NCBI GenBank assembly: GCA_000320545.1
Contig: ADNK01002827.1
Location: 1 to 22,500, forward strand
Reading direction: 5' to 3'
DNA from: Bigelowiella natans CCMP2755
Lineage: Eukaryota > Cercozoa > Chlorarachniophyceae
DNA length: 22,500 nt
Shown piece after piece: positions 20,343 through 22,500 of the stretch. The translations under genes and the position numbers were made by a program. The notes below the pieces were generated by a model that was given only the letters and a program-made list of their open reading frames with translations, was not told the origin of the DNA and made no database searches. Position 1 is the first letter of the stretch. Each line of letters begins with the position of its first letter.

Positions 20343-21065
20343 AGCATAATTGGCTCGAAATGATGAGGGTCGCATAGACTCATTTGCGTATGTATCGCGC
20401 TAGCGCGACAAATATGCTAGAAATGCATGCGCATGATTCATTGCATATCGTCTAGCCATATATAAGCCATGCTAGCATGCAATAGCCTCTCCTATAGGAT
20501 CTTACCCTAGCTTATTAGTTAGCTTAGATATGTGTGACTAACTAGCTAGTGCATGCGCACCACATGCACACAGCAACAATATGATAGACATGCAATACAC
20601 AATTATCAATTAAGCGCTGCTAGCTCTGGATCGAGGCGATACGGTCGCATCCTTGCACATTTAGACTTGACTAGTTGACACATAGCCTTTACCTCAGCTA
20701 GTATGAATGCGACACGTACCTTAAGTACTAGTACACCTAGCTACCTAGCTACGCATGTAGCATGCTAAGCATATTCTACATATTGCATAGGATATGAGAG
20801 CTAAGGAGAGAGCGCGCAACAAATGCGCAATCTAGTAATATTGAAGCCAAACACGCTAAGCTGTCTCAAAATTGAATGCGCATGCATAAGAGCATAAGTA
20901 GCACGCTTATACCATCATTATCTATCGAAAAGTAGCGTGTACTAGAGCAGGGGAAACCGTTGAAGGCCGTAGACAGATCGACAGAATATTGGGAGCAAAA
21001 ATTAGGACGAAGATAGAGGAAGAAGCAAGGAGTAGGAGGAAATAACAATAAAAGGAGTAGAAGAT

Positions 21066-21092
21066 GCAGCAGCAGCAGCAGCAGCAGCAGCA
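21066..21092. repeat. (GCA)9 microsatellite
   Basis: Uninterrupted GCA units in non-coding DNA; on the minus strand they read as TGC and CTG repeats. Confidence 0.95.
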
Positions 21093-21148
21093 ACCGATTG
21101 AATGCAATGCTTGCTGTCTGGTATCTAGATGTCGGCATTTCGTCACTG

Positions 21149-21490
21149 CTACTTCTCTGCAAATAGTAATAATAGCCTACAAAGACTCCTCCTGACTTCA
21201 CACCTTCATTTATTTACTCACACCTTTTCTACTGGAAGTATCAGACAACAACGCTGATGACGGAGCATCTGTTTGCGAGATGACATCACGCCCAGCAGCC
21301 TTAGGGAGTGCAATTATCATCATTGATACTATCATTATCACTACCACCGTGATTGGGCTCACCGTCCTCCTTCCAAGGATGCCTCGCACATATACAGCTG
21401 CTGGTACATTTGAGGCAGCAGCTCTCTCCATCGAATCCTGCTGCTCCTCCGCTAATCTTTCACTGCAGCGTACGAGATTTCGATACAGTC
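21149..21490 (-). CDS. small unrecognised split gene, 3' portion
   Basis: Exons 21490-21363, 21299-21224 and 21156-21149 join in frame: acceptor AAGCAG, donor ACG|GTGAGC, acceptor CCCTAAG, donor AAAAG|GTGTGAG, acceptor TTTGCAG, then AGAAGTAG gives a TAG stop. The visible protein reads LYRNLVRCSERLAEEQQDSM, then ERAAASNVPAAVYVRGILGR, then a Ser/Thr-rich tail (QTDAPSSALLSDTSSR). The first part is likely helical. Its start is not seen; exons between 21491 and 21831 could not be fixed. The first proposed intron is only 63 bases, a multiple of three without a stop, so it could instead be translated as a hydrophobic helix (SPITVVVIMIVSMMIIALP). No family recognised. Confidence 0.4.
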
Positions 21491-21586
21491 CTGCTTCTTT
21501 AACTGTTCATACGTGCTAGAACAGTGAGCACCCAAGAGGGGTCTTACTACGCACATGTCGCACCATCGTGGGTAGTGCTATTTGGA

Positions 21587-21700
21587 TCACCTCTCTGCTA
21601 GTGCAAGTGCAGTTGATATAAATGATAATAATAATAATAATAATGACAATAATAATAATATTAACCCACAAGCAGCCCCCGCCCGGGTTTCCCCCTCCAT
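21587..21700 (-). CDS. possible 37-residue leader-like open frame
   Basis: ATG at 21700-21698, TGA at 21589-21587. The product starts MEGETRAGAACG and continues with a run of Leu/Ile (LILLLLSLLLLLLSF) and STALALAE, which looks like a signal peptide. The Leu run comes from a (TTA)n microsatellite, so the likeness may be accidental. A donor-like AG|GTGATC lies at its end but its phase does not fit the next downstream exon at 21490. It could be the first exon of that gene with an unseen exon between, or chance. Confidence 0.15.
   Translation of the reverse strand: MEGETRAGAACGLILLLLSLLLLLLSFISTALALAER
21622..21660. repeat. (ATA)n microsatellite
   Basis: AATAAT units with one GAC interruption. 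On the minus strand it reads as the Leu-coding run of the small open frame at 21587-21700. Confidence 0.9.
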
Positions 21701-21831
21701 AACATAAATGGAGCTCAGGCCGTAGTACTACTACGTGAAGCGTAGGAAGACTAATATGTGCTGCTTTGTCGCTTACTTAAGCACCCTTTACCCGTTGGTG
21801 CCACCATTCCCATCATCACCACCCATCCTCC

Positions 21832-22110
21832 TCATCGGAAGGTAAAATCTGGATTTGGTAGAAATTCGTCGTTAACGAAGGTGAAGGTCATGAGGTGCTC
21901 TCGCAGCCACGACTTCGTGACGCCCTCGATGATGCAGTCTCGGTATCTGTCGTTTGTCACAACGACGCCGCCGTGCTTATGAGCGTATTCTATGCAGTAC
22001 GAGTCATCGTAGTCTTGCGCAGGAGTAGGAATCTGTGGAAGAGAAAGGGGGGGGGGCGAGGGGAAGGAGAAAATGATTGATATATAACAATTTTAAGATT
22101 CACACTATAT

Positions 22111-22141
<31 letters not shown>

Positions 22142-22309
22142 ATCATGATCACAGTAGAATAGGTTGATGACCACGTAGCCTTCCTCTTTCAGAGAGAGGA
22201 GGAGCGAGATGTTGTCTGGCAGCTTCGTCTTGACTTTCTTCTCTGTTTCCAACCCTAGACGAATAAGGTGACGGTGCTTGCTGGCATGCTCATAATCCAG
22301 GAGATATTC
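21832..22309 (-). CDS. 3' end of a Regnase/Zc3h12a-type PIN (NYN) ribonuclease
   Basis: Exons 22309-22175 (acceptor AATCTAG, donor TAC|GTGGTC) and 22032-21832 (acceptor TTCCACAG, TGA stop), both in phase 0; 111 residues visible. The last exon aligns by eye with the second half of the Zc3h12a-like RNase domain: IPTPAQDYDDSYCIEYA matches the family's TP....YDDRFIVKLA with its metal-binding Asp pair, GGVVVTNDRYRD matches GVVVSNDTYRD with its catalytic Asp, and LREHLMTFTFVNDEFLPNPD matches the end of the domain (LLMYSFVNDKFMPPDDP). The family cuts mRNA stem-loops or other RNA in the cytoplasm. The first exon (EYLLDYEHASKHRHLIRLGL and on to LSLKEEGY) is less conserved. The first catalytic Asp (DGSN-type motif) and any CCCH finger must lie right of the window. 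The protein ends just after the domain, so there is no C-terminal finger. Confidence 0.75.
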
Positions 22310-22500
22310 CTAGATTAGGAGGAGGGGAGTGCGGGAGGGAAGGAAGAAGGTAGAATAGAACGAGGAGGAGGAGGAGGAAGAGGGGGAGATAAACATGATG
22401 AAACCGACCAGAAATTGATAATGATAATAGCGATTGTAATGGATCGATGATGAAGATAGTATTCATGATGATAAAATGAGAATGAGGATGGAAATATTAT
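22310..22500 (-). other. intron of the PIN ribonuclease gene
   Basis: Upstream of the acceptor at 22310-22311 on the minus strand. The plus strand is purine-rich (GGA/GGAA units at about 22315-22390), so the transcript is pyrimidine-rich before the acceptor. No further exon is recognised before the window edge. Confidence 0.5.

Larger units (their letters stand above)
20106..21148. other. intergenic region with CTAG, TGCATGCA and GCATGC words
   Basis: 3' flank of the BolA-like gene and 3' flank of the minus-strand gene at 21149-21490. Words such as TGCATGCATGCATGCATGCA (20323-20342), GCTAGC, CTAGCTAC and GCGCTAGCGC (20397-20406) are frequent up to about 20880. A CAG/GCA repeat lies at 21066-21092. 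No exon could be supported; the minus-strand open frame through the CAG repeat is Leu/Cys-rich because of the repeat. Confidence 0.6.

Noticed and set aside
1-22500. Mobile elements, CRISPR arrays, tRNA and rRNA genes.
   Set aside because: No transposase, integrase or reverse transcriptase motif, no regularly spaced repeat-spacer array, and no RNA gene signature was recognised by reading; tRNAscan-SE or Rfam searches were not possible.

Overview
The window looks like nuclear DNA of an intron-rich microbial eukaryote. The evidence is split genes with GT-AG introns of about 60 to 900 bases, exons as short as 28 bases, very many di- and trinucleotide microsatellites, gene families such as an NDR/LATS-type AGC kinase and a polycystin-like membrane protein, and no operon spacing or ribosome binding sites. 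TAA, TAG and TGA all act as stops in the models, so the standard code fits. The lineage cannot be fixed from this window; a protist of the SAR type is only a guess. No tRNA, rRNA, CRISPR array, transposase or reverse transcriptase was recognised.

Layout. 1-573 (+): three last exons of an unrecognised gene. 1498-2775 (-): intronless gene for a 425-residue secreted or membrane-targeted protein with a DUF6817-like domain and a helical, TPR-like C-terminus. 4143-7259 (-): large membrane protein with signal peptide, glycosylated Cys-containing ectodomain and a polycystin-like membrane part, one intron. 9002-12815 (-): complete NDR-family kinase in 15 exons that join in frame into 443 residues. 13749-14457 (-): a less certain split gene. 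14614-20105 (+): a 19-exon gene whose exons join in frame into 343 residues, with a central BolA-like domain between unrecognised flanks. 21149-21490 (-): small unrecognised split gene. 21832 to beyond the right edge (-): 3' end of a Regnase/Zc3h12a-type PIN (NYN) ribonuclease.

Intergenic parts (about 3.2-4.1, 7.3-8.5 and 20.1-20.9 kb) differ in texture from the genes: they are crowded with the short palindromic words CTAG, GCTAGC and GCATGC. Introns, above all those of the BolA-like gene, carry long (CA)n, (TA)n, (GA)n and (GAT)n tracts.

The genes do not form an evident pathway. They read as independent eukaryotic genes: signalling kinase, membrane receptor or channel-like protein, RNA decay nuclease, a possible iron-sulfur-related BolA protein, and unknowns. 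All exon models were made by hand from splice signals, reading phase and family similarity; no alignment or transcript was available.
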